Source of the DNA: Candidatus Thiothrix anitrata
GTDB lineage: Bacteria > Pseudomonadota > Gammaproteobacteria > Thiotrichales > Thiotrichaceae
Assembly (NCBI RefSeq): GCF_017901155.1
Contig: NZ_CP072800.1
Span: 1,143,283-1,207,282 of the forward strand
DNA length: 64,000 nt
Direction: 5' to 3'
The notes beneath the pieces are model-generated. The model made no database searches, had not been told where the DNA came from, and was given only the letters and a program-made list of their open reading frames with translations. Position 1 is the stretch's first letter; the number at the start of each line of letters is the position of its first letter. The position numbers and the translations under genes are program-made. Positions 47,864-56,631 of this stretch are shown here, in pieces.

Positions 47864-49156
47864 ATGTTGAACTGGGACAACCCCCTTGCCGCTTCCGTGC
47901 CGCGCACGAACGGCTACAGACCGTCATTGAATTTAGTTGATGAATCGTTTGTTGATGAACCTACTGTGGAGGTAGTTGAAAGTGAGCGCAGTGCAAAAAC
48001 CCAAGTTGCAATTGAATCGCCAACGGAGTCGGCGACGCTTGCAACGTCGGTAATTGGTGCGGCTTCCGGCTCGGAGTCAATGGAAGCCGCTTCAACAGCA
48101 CACGCCTTGCGTACCGAACGTAAAACGTTTACGCAAGAACCTTTCAAACCTCAGCAGCCGGTTCGTGCCGAAGACAAGCGCGTTATTAACGGCAGTGGCG
48201 ACATTAATCAGCTCGCACCCTTCAAATACCCTTGGGCATGGGAATTCTTCCTCAATGCCAACAAAAACCATTGGACACCGCTCGACATCAATATGGCGCA
48301 GGATGTGCATGACTACCATCACAACCTCAGCACCGCCGAACGCCATGTTTACGAAAACGTGCTTGCTTACTTAACCACGTCTGACATTCTGGCGATGCGT
48401 AATATCGGTTTGGCTGTCATGGAAAAAATGACCGCGCCGGAGTTACAAATCTACCAAGCCCGCCAAGTTTACGAAGAAGCGTTGCATACTTGGACATACC
48501 AGCATTGCATCGAAACCATCGGTCTGGATCAGGCGGAAATCTATAACCGTTACCGCGTTGTGCCGGAAATCAACGGTAAAATCCAGCTTGCTAATCGGCG
48601 TTTAAACGATGCCTTGCGCCATGATATTGACCTGAAAAATCGTGATGATCTGCATAATTTCGTAATGTCGTACACGTTTTTTGCGGGAATTTTTGAGGGT
48701 TGTTGGTTTTATAACGGTTTCTCGCCGATTTTTGCGTTGCAGCGTCGTGGTTTGATGAAAGGTACGGGTGAGCAATTGCAATACATTATGCGTGACGAAG
48801 TGTTGCACTGCTCATTCGGCATTCGTGTGGTGCGCCAGATTATGCAAGAAGAGAACGTCAAGCTCGACCCGCAAGCGGTGCGTGACATGTGGGATGAGGC
48901 AGAGGCGGCGGAAGTGAATTACGCTAAATTCTTATTGCCTACGCCAATTTTGGGTTACAGCCAGCAAGATCACCACGAGCAATTCCGCTTTACTGCGAAT
49001 CGTCGGGCGCGTCAGTTAGGCATGGATGAACCGTTCCCCGGTGCGCAAAACGCTTTACCTTGGTTGGACGAGCAATCCAATATGCGCAAGGAAAAGAACT
49101 TCTTTGAAACCCGCGTGACCGAATACCAAACGGGCGGGGCGTTGAACTGGGACTAA
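47864..49156 (+). CDS. nrdB: class Ia ribonucleotide reductase beta subunit NrdB
   Basis: Houses the diiron-tyrosyl radical cofactor. 430 residues with an unusually long N-terminal extension (about residues 1-95, Ser/Thr/Glu-rich and probably disordered) before the usual start of the fold at PFKYPWAWEFFLNANKNHWTP. Iron ligands are seen in MAQDVHDYHH, EEALHTWTYQH and DEVLHCSFG. A GGAGAG ribosome site precedes the ATG. It is separated from nrdA by 2 kb of restriction-modification genes; the 87-bp gap before it may hold its own promoter. Confidence 0.95.
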   Translation: MLNWDNPLAASVPRTNGYRPSLNLVDESFVDEPTVEVVESERSAKTQVAIESPTESATLATSVIGAASGSESMEAASTAHALRTERKTFTQEPFKPQQPVRAEDKRVINGSGDINQLAPFKYPWAWEFFLNANKNHWTPLDINMAQDVHDYHHNLSTAERHVYENVLAYLTTSDILAMRNIGLAVMEKMTAPELQIYQARQVYEEALHTWTYQHCIETIGLDQAEIYNRYRVVPEINGKIQLANRRLNDALRHDIDLKNRDDLHNFVMSYTFFAGIFEGCWFYNGFSPIFALQRRGLMKGTGEQLQYIMRDEVLHCSFGIRVVRQIMQEENVKLDPQAVRDMWDEAEAAEVNYAKFLLPTPILGYSQQDHHEQFRFTANRRARQLGMDEPFPGAQNALPWLDEQSNMRKEKNFFETRVTEYQTGGALNWD

Positions 49157-49177
49157 CCCACTAACTTTCTTCTCTTG

Positions 49178-49215
49178 CCCCCTCCTTTGAAAAAGGAGGG
49201 GTTGGGGGAGGATTT
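49178..49215. repeat. G/C-rich hairpin repeat between nrdB and tolC
   Basis: CCCCTCCTTT (49179-49188), loop GAA, AAAGGAGGGG (49192-49201), then GTTGGGGGAGGATTT. It looks like the dispersed repeat type also seen in fmt. It lies between convergent genes and may help end both transcripts, though no clean T run follows. Confidence 0.6.
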
Positions 49216-49232
49216 CTTTCGCCGCCAGTGGC

Positions 49233-50738
49233 TTACTTAGACGTTCCCGGCATCACGTAATATTCAAAACTTTCCGCGCCCGTTTCCGGTGCAGGTTCCG
49301 CCGCTGTCGGAGCATCTTCTACAGGTTCAGATGCCGTTTTAGATTGCTTTGGCGTTACCGCGATGTTATCCGCTGCGGGTGCACTGGCTACATCGGCTTG
49401 CGGTTTGCTCACTACGGCCTTGGGGCTTTCAGTTAAGAACGCGTTGATAGCCACCACGTCTTTTTCACTCAAAGTACCCGCTGCTTGGCGCAACGCTAAG
49501 TTGTTTTGCAGGTAACTGTAACGCGCACTCGCATAATCACGTTGCGCACGGAATACACTGCGCAAGGAGTTCAGCACGTCTACAGCAGTACGTGTGCCAA
49601 CTTCAAACCCGGCTTGGGTAGCTTCTGCGGCAGTTTCAGCCGAAGACAACGCTTGTTGATTGGCTTTGACTTGGCTAATGCTCGATTGCACACTGAGGAA
49701 TGCGGAACGCGCTTGTTGCTCAGTCATACGGGCTTGTAAATCGCCTTCTTGCTGCGATTGCTGCAATTTGTGGCGGGCTTCACGGATTCTGGAGGAGGTT
49801 GCACCACCCGTGTATAGCGGTACACTCATGTTCAAACCCACTGCCGCGCCATTGATTTTACGGCTATTAACGATGTCATCATCTAAGTATGAGCCGGAGT
49901 GATTAGCGTATAAATCGACACGCGGGAATTTCTCGGCGCGTTGTGTTTCGACTTCCTTTTGGGCGGCGGTGACCGCGTGTTTGCTGGCACGTAATAGGTG
50001 ATTATTTTGCTTGGCGGTATTTACCCAAGCTTCGATGCTGTTGGGTGCAGGCATTGTTAGTGGCATATTGCTGCGTGGCGCATTCAGGCTCTGGTAAAAG
50101 CCGCCAGTGATCACCCGCAATTGTTCGCGTGCCACGTCTAATTGTTGTGTTGCGGTTATTTCTTGAGCAATTGCGGCAGCGTAGCTGGATTCAGCCTCTT
50201 TGACATCGGTAATGGCGGAGCGTCCGGCTTCAAAGTAAGCGGTGGTTTGTTCCAGTTGGCGGCTGATTGCTGCCTTTTCGGCACTGGCAAAGTTGAGGCT
50301 GTCTTGTGCCATTAACGCGTTAAAATAAGCATCCGCGACGCGCATAATTAAGTCTTGGCGTGAAGACTCCAGTGCGGCTTTGGATTGTCCTAACAATGCA
50401 TCTGTTTTTGCAATATTGGCATTAATGCTTTTGTTAAATAAGGATTTGTTTAATTGCAGCGTGTAGTTAGCACTTTCGCCATCGTTGGTGTTATCGGTTA
50501 CACTGTTTCGCGAAGCACTATATTCAGCTTTGCCGGATAAGTTGACTTGCGGTTTGTTAGCGGCGAGGGCTTGCTGTTTTTTCTCCAAAATAGCTAGGTG
50601 ACCGCTTTCCTGCGCTTTGAACTGGGCATCATAGCTTTTCGCACGTTGGTAAACTTGCAGCAAGTTTTCCGCTGCTGCGTTATGGCTAATGCCTGCCAAC
50701 GAAGCGGCAATCAGCAAGGCCAAAATCTGCTTGTTCAT
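49233..50738 (-). CDS. tolC: TolC-family outer membrane efflux protein
   Basis: 501 residues. Signal peptide to about residue 23 (GISHNAAAE), then ENLLQVYQRAKSYDAQFKAQES, and two homologous helical halves that build the trimeric tunnel, with VPLYTGGATSSRIREARHKL in the second half. The C-terminal 75 residues are a Pro/Ala/Glu-rich tail beyond the usual fold. The gene follows the rhodanese and methyltransferase genes, a common gammaproteobacterial order (pcm-rhodanese-tolC). Confidence 0.92.
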   Translation of the reverse strand: MNKQILALLIAASLAGISHNAAAENLLQVYQRAKSYDAQFKAQESGHLAILEKKQQALAANKPQVNLSGKAEYSASRNSVTDNTNDGESANYTLQLNKSLFNKSINANIAKTDALLGQSKAALESSRQDLIMRVADAYFNALMAQDSLNFASAEKAAISRQLEQTTAYFEAGRSAITDVKEAESSYAAAIAQEITATQQLDVAREQLRVITGGFYQSLNAPRSNMPLTMPAPNSIEAWVNTAKQNNHLLRASKHAVTAAQKEVETQRAEKFPRVDLYANHSGSYLDDDIVNSRKINGAAVGLNMSVPLYTGGATSSRIREARHKLQQSQQEGDLQARMTEQQARSAFLSVQSSISQVKANQQALSSAETAAEATQAGFEVGTRTAVDVLNSLRSVFRAQRDYASARYSYLQNNLALRQAAGTLSEKDVVAINAFLTESPKAVVSKPQADVASAPAADNIAVTPKQSKTASEPVEDAPTAAEPAPETGAESFEYYVMPGTSK

Positions 50739-50754
50739 AAGTTATTCCGATACG

Positions 50755-51072
50755 TTAGTAAAGTGGCATGGTATGGTCAATATCTCTTGCCCATCGCTCA
50801 ATACCGCCTGTTAAATTGATCGTATGAAAACCATGGTGCTCCAGAAAAAGACCTGCATGAGCACTACGAATACCATGATGGCACAAGATTAGGACATCAC
50901 GCGTCTTATCGAGTTCGTCCATTTTCTGTGCCAGTTTGCCTAATGGGATTAAAGTAGACCCTTTGAGATGGGCAATATCGTATTCCCACGATTCCCGCAC
51001 ATCCAGTATCTGTAATGATACTGAGGAATTCGTCAGTTGCAAGGCCAGCTCGTGTGGTGTCCAGTGACGCAT
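50755..51072 (-). CDS. single-domain rhodanese
   Basis: 105 residues from MRHWTPHELALQL. The active-site loop is LCHHGIRSAH with the persulfide-carrying Cys, and LQILDVRESWEYDIAHLKGSTLIPLG is the conserved N-terminal half. It can move sulfane sulfur in the cytosol. It starts 1 bp after the methyltransferase stop and ends 16 bp before tolC; this placement is conserved in many relatives, for unknown reasons. Confidence 0.9.
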   Translation of the reverse strand: MRHWTPHELALQLTNSSVSLQILDVRESWEYDIAHLKGSTLIPLGKLAQKMDELDKTRDVLILCHHGIRSAHAGLFLEHHGFHTINLTGGIERWARDIDHTMPLY

Positions 51073-51073
51073 T

Positions 51074-51727
51074 TTAGAATATGAAACGGTTCTCGGTAGT
51101 CGCACCGAGCAAAGGTTTTAATCCCGTTTCAAACAGTGTCTTGCGGGTAAATTCACCATCTGCTTGGCGTGTAACCAGTATTGCCTGCTGTGCTGGTGCA
51201 GTACCGATAACGATAAATAAACGCCCACCTATGGCGAGTTGCTCTTCAAACCGGGGTAAATAGCTGGGTAATGCACCAGTTACGGCAATAACATCGTATA
51301 ACTGGCCTGAACTCCAGCTACGTAGCGCGTCGCCAGTATGTAAGCTGTAGTTTTTCAGACCGCTATCTAATAAGTTTTGTTCCGCCTGTCGGGTAAAGTC
51401 TTCGTGAATGTCTACACTGTCCACATGTTTGCTAAGATGAGCCAAACACGCGGTCACAAACCCGCTACCGGTGCCAATTTCCAGACAATTATCGTCAGGC
51501 GTCACGTTGAGTGCTTGTAACAAACGCGCCTCTACCTTCGGTGGCATCATGCTTTCGTTGTGACCCAGAGGGATTTCCACGTCAGCGAAGGCCAGCTTTT
51601 GCCAAGCATCCGGCACAAAAGTTTCCCGTGGAATAAAACCAAATGTGGTTAGCACGGTCTGATCAAGTACGTCCCACGGGCGTATTTGCTGTTCGATCAT
51701 GTTAAAACGGGCTTGTTCAATATTCAT
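51074..51727 (-). CDS. protein-L-isoaspartate O-methyltransferase family protein
   Basis: 217 residues from MNIEQARFNMIEQQIRPWDVLD. SAM-binding motif LEIGTGSGFVTACLA, with upstream HNESMMPPKVEARLLQAL and downstream AVTGALPSYLP matching the Pcm group encoded before tolC. True repair methyltransferases have a Ser/Thr-rich GQT(I/V)S block where this protein has LGHNESMMPP, so isoaspartate repair is uncertain. The start at 51727 was chosen over 51757 by comparison with the family N-terminus. Confidence 0.87.
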   Translation of the reverse strand: MNIEQARFNMIEQQIRPWDVLDQTVLTTFGFIPRETFVPDAWQKLAFADVEIPLGHNESMMPPKVEARLLQALNVTPDDNCLEIGTGSGFVTACLAHLSKHVDSVDIHEDFTRQAEQNLLDSGLKNYSLHTGDALRSWSSGQLYDVIAVTGALPSYLPRFEEQLAIGGRLFIVIGTAPAQQAILVTRQADGEFTRKTLFETGLKPLLGATTENRFIF

Positions 51728-51828
51728 GTGCAGGCTCCAAGCAAAAGATAGCGACAAGAGTACGTATAACGCTCGGTTGTCGCAAGCTATTGAGTGTTAT
51801 CAAAACAAAACCTTTGCGAGGTCATTGT

Positions 51829-52137
51829 ATGAAAGTGTCAAAAATGCTGCTATTTGGCAGTTTCCTGAGTCTGTTTATTTTGTTGTCCGGGTGTAGTCGT
51901 TCCGATGCGCAAGAAGCCATTGCTACGCCTGTCATAGATACTGCTTTTACTGCGTGTCGTGAGCCACGCCCGGAAATTTGTTACGAAATTTATGCCCCGG
52001 TATGCGCTACTCGCGATACGGGCATTCGCTGTGTAACTACGCCCTGCCCATCACAAGAGCAGGCGGTGTATTCCAACGATTGTGCCGCGTGTGCGGATTC
52101 ACGGGTTACGGGCTACATTGCCGGGGAGTGCCGCTGA
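51829..52137 (+). CDS. small Cys-rich lipoprotein
   Basis: 102 residues from MKVSKMLLFGSFLSLF, lipobox LSGC. The mature part has eight further cysteines in a compact pattern (CREPRPEICYEIYAPVCATRDTGIRC...PCPSQEQAVYSNDCAACADS...GEC). The YAPVCA and YSNDCAAC phrases look like a Kazal-type protease inhibitor fold with an added insertion; this is a weak resemblance. Role unknown. Divergent from the pcm gene. Confidence 0.72.
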   Translation: MKVSKMLLFGSFLSLFILLSGCSRSDAQEAIATPVIDTAFTACREPRPEICYEIYAPVCATRDTGIRCVTTPCPSQEQAVYSNDCAACADSRVTGYIAGECR

Positions 52138-52144
52138 AAACTTT

Positions 52145-52540
52145 TCAGGGTTTCAGGTAGGCAAATTTCCAGCGACACGCCGTAGCCGTTTCCAGCAAGC
52201 TCAATAAAGTTGCGTCGGGAACGGCCTCGGCTTCGTGAACATTGCCAATTACCAGCCATTGTCTGAGATGTAATAGCGGTTTGCGGATGGGTTGAAACGT
52301 GATTTCAGTGTTGTCCGTGGGTAATTGCACGTAGCAAAACGCCCGGTCAACGCACGGTTTCAGCTCGATGTGTGGCGAACACCCCAAAAAACACAGGTGA
52401 TCAAGAAAAGCTTCACCCGTTGCGAATATGCCCTCAGCTAAAGGTGTGCCCAATAGTCCGCAGGTTTTTAGCGTGGGTGAAATCTCCGCATTAGTGGCTT
52501 GCAGCGGGTAAAGTAATAAACGGTAAGCCGATAATTGCAT
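52145..52540 (-). CDS. conserved hypothetical protein
   Basis: 131 residues, no signal peptide. Five cysteines, with HLCFLGCSPHIELKPCVDRAFCYVQLP in the middle. No family is recognised and no function can be inferred. It is adjacent to the IalB-like gene on the same strand (2-bp gap), so they are probably co-transcribed. Confidence 0.6.
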   Translation of the reverse strand: MQLSAYRLLLYPLQATNAEISPTLKTCGLLGTPLAEGIFATGEAFLDHLCFLGCSPHIELKPCVDRAFCYVQLPTDNTEITFQPIRKPLLHLRQWLVIGNVHEAEAVPDATLLSLLETATACRWKFAYLKP

Positions 52541-52542
52541 GG

Positions 52543-53016
52543 TTAGCGCAACATGCTTAAGCCTTTGGTCACGCCCATGAGCGAGAGTGGCAAGGCTGTC
52601 GGTTTTTTCTTAGGCGCAGGGGTAAAACTAAGGTTTGCGGCGCGTCCCCGTTTAATTTGTTGAATGACAGTTTGATCCAAGGCAAAGCCTGCACGACAAT
52701 AATCTTTGTCGCAACTGCCAGTGAATTTTATCGGTGGATTATTGTCCACCTGTAATTGTACTCCAGCCTTGATATGGATGCCCGGTGGCAGCTCAAAAAT
52801 GATAGTGGGATCAGGTTTGCCGGGAGCATAGCCAATCACTGTTACCATTAGTGGGGCATCACCATGACTCAGTACTTGTTGGATATAGCACACTTGCGCG
52901 TCGCAATTGCCGCCCCAGTCACCAAAGCGCATTCCCTGAATGTTGCCTGCGGCGTGGGTGGGCAATGTGCCGCACAACAAGCCTGCCAATACCAGCCCTT
53001 TTATGCCAAGATGCAT
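52543..53016 (-). CDS. IalB-family periplasmic protein
   Basis: 157 residues with a signal peptide (GLVLAGLLCGTLPTHA). The FGDWGGNCDAQVCYIQQ opening and TGSCDKDYCRAGFALDQTVIQQIKRG block fit the invasion-associated locus B family, with cysteine pairs that should be disulfide bonded. Despite the name the family is widespread in free-living bacteria and its role is unclear. A Lys/Pro-rich C-terminal tail follows. Confidence 0.78.
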   Translation of the reverse strand: MHLGIKGLVLAGLLCGTLPTHAAGNIQGMRFGDWGGNCDAQVCYIQQVLSHGDAPLMVTVIGYAPGKPDPTIIFELPPGIHIKAGVQLQVDNNPPIKFTGSCDKDYCRAGFALDQTVIQQIKRGRAANLSFTPAPKKKPTALPLSLMGVTKGLSMLR

Positions 53017-53054
53017 CTTGAAATCCTCTTTTGTACCTATTTGATCAGTTTACC

Positions 53055-53624
53055 ATGAAATACAACAATGCTACTTATATTGCCCAGACTCGCTGCTGGC
53101 TAGAAAATGTCGTCCTGAAACACAATTTATGCCCGTTTGCGCATAAGCCGTTTAACGGTGGGCAAATCCGCTATGTTGTGACCGATTCCGCACGGGTAGA
53201 GTTCCTGTTAGAAGATTTACAGCAGGAATTAGCTTGTCTGCGCTCTGTGCCGGTGACTGAAGTGGAAACAACTTTGTTAATTCACCCCGGTGTATTGGAA
53301 GATTTTTACGATTACAACGACTTTTTCGATTTGGTGGAAGGTTTGTTGGTGCAGGAAGGTTACGAAGGTGAGTTTCAGGTGGCAAGTTTTCACCCTGATT
53401 ATCAGTTTGAGGGGACGCGCCCTGAAGATGCAGAAAACTATACTAATCGCTCGCCTTACCCGATGCTGCATTTGATTCGTGAAGATTCTCTGGAACAGGC
53501 AGTGGCGCATTACCCGGATGTGGATGCAATTCCGCAACGTAATATCGACACCATGAACGCGCTGGGTGCACCACACCATCAGGCGGTGTTGGCGGGGTGT
53601 TTACAGCAGACAGATGAGGCGTAA
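53055..53624 (+). CDS. DUF1415 family protein
   Basis: 189 residues from MKYNNATYIAQTRCWLENVVLKHNLCPFAHKP, the family opening. Also typical are TTLLIHPGVLEDFYDYNDF, FQVASFHPDYQFEGT and the NRSPYPMLHLIREDSLEQAV block. Conserved Cys and His residues suggest a metal or redox site but no function is known. It is followed after 2 bp by the rhomboid gene. Confidence 0.88.
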   Translation: MKYNNATYIAQTRCWLENVVLKHNLCPFAHKPFNGGQIRYVVTDSARVEFLLEDLQQELACLRSVPVTEVETTLLIHPGVLEDFYDYNDFFDLVEGLLVQEGYEGEFQVASFHPDYQFEGTRPEDAENYTNRSPYPMLHLIREDSLEQAVAHYPDVDAIPQRNIDTMNALGAPHHQAVLAGCLQQTDEA

Positions 53625-53626
53625 TT

Positions 53627-54193
53627 ATGCAAAGTCATGTGCATCGTATTCGTGAAGAGTTACCAGCGGTAGCGTTGTTCTTGCTGGCAATCTGGGGCGT
53701 GTTTTTACTGGACTTGATTTTGCCGCTGGAGCGTTTTGGTTTGGTGCCGCGTGATTTTGGCGGTTTACTGGGTGTGGTAACGATGCCGTTTTTGCACGGT
53801 AGCTTTACGCATTTGTTGAATAACAGTGTGCCGTTGGCGGTGTTATTAACCTTGCTGGCAGGGTCACGGGCGGATTCGCGTTTGGCGGTGTTGGTAGTAG
53901 CTATATTGGGGGGGGTGTTGTTGTGGTTGTTTGGGCGCGGTAATGCAATACATATTGGCGCGAGTGGCTTGGTTTTCGGTTTGGCGGTATTTTTGATTGT
54001 TTCAGGGATTCGTGAACGGCGGTTTGTGCCCTTGCTGGTCAGTGGTTTTGTGGTATTTACCTACGGAACGACCTTGTTGGCAGGGATTTTACCTTGGCAA
54101 CAAGGGGTGTCGTGGGACGGGCATTTGTTCGGCGGCATTGCCGGAGCGATTGCCGCATTCGTATTGGTGCGCAAAGTAGCGTTACAAACGTGA
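53627..54193 (+). CDS. rhomboid-family intramembrane serine protease
   Basis: 188 residues with six hydrophobic segments. Catalytic Ser113 lies in HIGASGLVFG and His166 in SWDGHLFGGIAGA; the HLLNN motif in the second segment (residues 62-66) is also conserved. Substrates are not known. Its 3' end overlaps opgH on the other strand by 12 bp. Confidence 0.88.
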   Translation: MQSHVHRIREELPAVALFLLAIWGVFLLDLILPLERFGLVPRDFGGLLGVVTMPFLHGSFTHLLNNSVPLAVLLTLLAGSRADSRLAVLVVAILGGVLLWLFGRGNAIHIGASGLVFGLAVFLIVSGIRERRFVPLLVSGFVVFTYGTTLLAGILPWQQGVSWDGHLFGGIAGAIAAFVLVRKVALQT

Positions 54194-56203
54194 ACGCCAT
54201 TGTTCGTTAAATTGCGCCTCCGGCAACTGCCAGACTTGGGTGTGTAATTGCGTCAACATGTCGGCATCTTCCAAAATCACTAAGCGTTCACTATTGGAAA
54301 TCGCGGTCGGGCCTTGGGCAAGCAAGCGTTCCAACCATTCTGCACGTTGTTGGCGCGTGGAGGCGGGTACATTGGTACGCTGCGGGATGTAACTCATGTG
54401 CTGGCGGAAAGCCAATGGGTCAACCGCGATCCGAATAAACAAGTCACGGGTGGAAATGCACGGATGGGTTTGCAATTCGGCGTAGTTTTGCTCGAATTTT
54501 TGCAAAATGAAATCCGGTGCGGCTTCATCCGGGGTGCGGAATAGCGGATTTTTCAGACTGGTTTGCATACTGGTGAGTATTCCCAATGGTACGGCAAGCA
54601 ATAACCCTGCCAATACTGGGGACATCCACCAAAATGCCATTGGGTTGAAGGTGAATAACAGTGAACCCCAGCCTAGGCCGGTTAAGCTGACCCAGCCAAA
54701 TTCACGTACTGAGTCTATCCATTGCAAGCCGCCGCCAGTACGTTGTTGTGTGCCCCAAACCGCTCGTTTGCCGCGTAAAATTTCCACCACGAATTTGCTG
54801 TAGTACATCATGCGTACTGGCGCGGTCAGCATTGATAATAAGGTTTCTACCAAAATACTGGTGGTGAGTGCTGTATTCCCCCCGAAGTGCGCGACATTGG
54901 CACGACGTGCGGATAACGCAACTCCAAAGCTTTTGTAGAAAAACAGCAGAATCAATGTCATTACCAACAGCGCGGTATTCCCCGCCGTTAACGGAATCAG
55001 TGTCAGTTTGGGGTAAAAAACCGCGATGACGGTTAATATCAACAACCAACCCAACCAAATCAGTGAGCTGAGGTAGGACATAATGCCGCCCAGTAATAAA
55101 AACCGATGCAGGTTGGAAATGCCGTGTGACCAAATAATCATCCAGTGCTGCAAGTTACCCTGGCACCAGCGGCGGTCACGTTTTAATGCGTCGGTTAACG
55201 TCGGTGGCGGGCGTTCAAAGCTGCCTTCTAGGTCGTAAGCCAGCCAAGTTTCCCAGCCTGCACGATTTAGGAGTGCTGCTTCTACGAAATCATGGCTGAG
55301 AATTTCCCCGCCTAACGAGCCGCCTTCTTCCAGTTTTGGTAGGTGGCAGTGCGCCATAAACGCTTGGGTGCGGATAATGACGTTATGTCCCCAATATTGG
55401 CTTTCGCCTAACCACCAAAAATGCAGCCCTGCGAAAAATATTGGCCCGTACAAGCGGTTAACAAATTGTTGCCCACGCGCATACAAGGTGTCTAAACCAA
55501 TGGTGTACAGCGGTGCTTGCACCAAACCCACACGCGGGTTGCGATCCATTGCATCGACCATGCGCACTAAAGCATCGCCGGTAATTAAACTGTCAGCATC
55601 CAGCACCACCATGTAGGGGTGACGACGACCCCAGCGGCGGCAGAAATCCATGACATTACCGCTTTTTTTCTTGGTGCGATGTTTGCGGCGACGGTAATGA
55701 ATGCGAGTGGTTTGTCCAAGATCACGACATAAGGCTGACCATGCGGCTTCCTCACGTAACCAATTACTTGCATCATCCGAGTCGGAGAGGATGTAAAACT
55801 CGAAATGTTGCAAATTACCGCTGCGTTCCAGCGATTGATAAATGCTTTTTAAGCCCGCGTAAACGTAGGCAATGTCTTCGTTATAGATCGGCAATAAAAT
55901 CGCGGTAGTATCTACCGTATACAGCTCTGGTAACGGTGTGCCAAGAGCACTGGCGATCCGATAACGGTCGTCGTGCCGTAATACCCACCAACCTGCTAAA
56001 GCTGTGACGAAGCCTAATGCTAACCAAAAGAACAGCACCGCAAACGGTATTATGACTAAAAGTTTCCAGATCAAAGACAAGCCGTTGGGCAGGTTGATAC
56101 CTAACCAGAAACTAGCCAATCCGGTTAGCAGAGCGATGACTGCAAAGAAACCTTGCCGTCGTTGTTTGGCAGCATCACGCCATTGCGATGGCTTTGCTTC
56201 CAT
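54182..56203 (-). CDS. opgH: glucans biosynthesis glucosyltransferase OpgH (short form)
   Basis: Inner membrane processive enzyme that builds the backbone of osmoregulated periplasmic glucans from UDP-glucose. 673 residues against 847 in E. coli: the cytosolic N-terminal region before the first membrane segment is missing. Glycosyltransferase-2 motifs are present: VVLDADSLITGD, GESQYWGHNVIIRTQAF, LSHDFVEAALL and the QxxRW-type RDRRWCQGNLQHW. Downstream in the operon of opgG, with a small separate gene between that lies where the missing N-terminal part would be encoded. Confidence 0.93.
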   Translation of the reverse strand: MEAKPSQWRDAAKQRRQGFFAVIALLTGLASFWLGINLPNGLSLIWKLLVIIPFAVLFFWLALGFVTALAGWWVLRHDDRYRIASALGTPLPELYTVDTTAILLPIYNEDIAYVYAGLKSIYQSLERSGNLQHFEFYILSDSDDASNWLREEAAWSALCRDLGQTTRIHYRRRKHRTKKKSGNVMDFCRRWGRRHPYMVVLDADSLITGDALVRMVDAMDRNPRVGLVQAPLYTIGLDTLYARGQQFVNRLYGPIFFAGLHFWWLGESQYWGHNVIIRTQAFMAHCHLPKLEEGGSLGGEILSHDFVEAALLNRAGWETWLAYDLEGSFERPPPTLTDALKRDRRWCQGNLQHWMIIWSHGISNLHRFLLLGGIMSYLSSLIWLGWLLILTVIAVFYPKLTLIPLTAGNTALLVMTLILLFFYKSFGVALSARRANVAHFGGNTALTTSILVETLLSMLTAPVRMMYYSKFVVEILRGKRAVWGTQQRTGGGLQWIDSVREFGWVSLTGLGWGSLLFTFNPMAFWWMSPVLAGLLLAVPLGILTSMQTSLKNPLFRTPDEAAPDFILQKFEQNYAELQTHPCISTRDLFIRIAVDPLAFRQHMSYIPQRTNVPASTRQQRAEWLERLLAQGPTAISNSERLVILEDADMLTQLHTQVWQLPEAQFNEQWRSRL

Positions 56204-56208
56204 TACGC

Positions 56209-56556
56209 TTAGGCTGGATGAGTGCGTGGTAACAATTGAATCGTCCGCAATGGAGCAACCCGAATGCTGCTGCGTTCAAAACGTGGGCCGGTTTGGGTAC
56301 GTGCTTGCGCTTGTTGTGCGGCGAGTTCCTGTTGCACGGTGCTGATGAATAATTGAATTAACTCCTGTTCGCTGCACGGGGTTGCACGGGTGAGCTTTTG
56401 TGCTACCTGAGTCAGTAATTGTTCGTGTTCAGCCGACGGCAAACGGTGCAGTTTCAAGTAATCGTCTGCACGTTTACGTGCGTGCGCCCATGCTTCATGG
56501 CATTTGCTGGTGTTGGCAACATATTGGTTAGAGGTTGGGGTGATTATTTCTTTCAT
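56209..56556 (-). CDS. small protein between opgG and opgH
   Basis: 115 residues from MKEIITPTSNQYVANTSKCHEAWAHAR. Helical, soluble, no signal peptide; the middle reads RLPSAEHEQLLTQVAQKLTRATPCSEQELIQLFISTVQQEL and the end is basic and Pro-rich. No family recognised. It ends 5 bp before the opgH start and may be a detached N-terminal regulatory piece of OpgH, or an unrelated protein. Longer starts to 56607 are possible but add an odd Leu-rich stretch. Confidence 0.6.
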   Translation of the reverse strand: MKEIITPTSNQYVANTSKCHEAWAHARKRADDYLKLHRLPSAEHEQLLTQVAQKLTRATPCSEQELIQLFISTVQQELAAQQAQARTQTGPRFERSSIRVAPLRTIQLLPRTHPA

Positions 56557-56631
56557 TGCTTGGTATTTCTGCCTAAGTAGAGATCGTAAGAGCAAGGCAA
56601 GTAACATGCCAGTATTTTGGGTTAATCATAT

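Noticed and set aside
51829-52137. Kazal protease inhibitor
   Set aside because: The cysteine spacing is only partly Kazal-like and has an insertion, so only a small Cys-rich lipoprotein is called.
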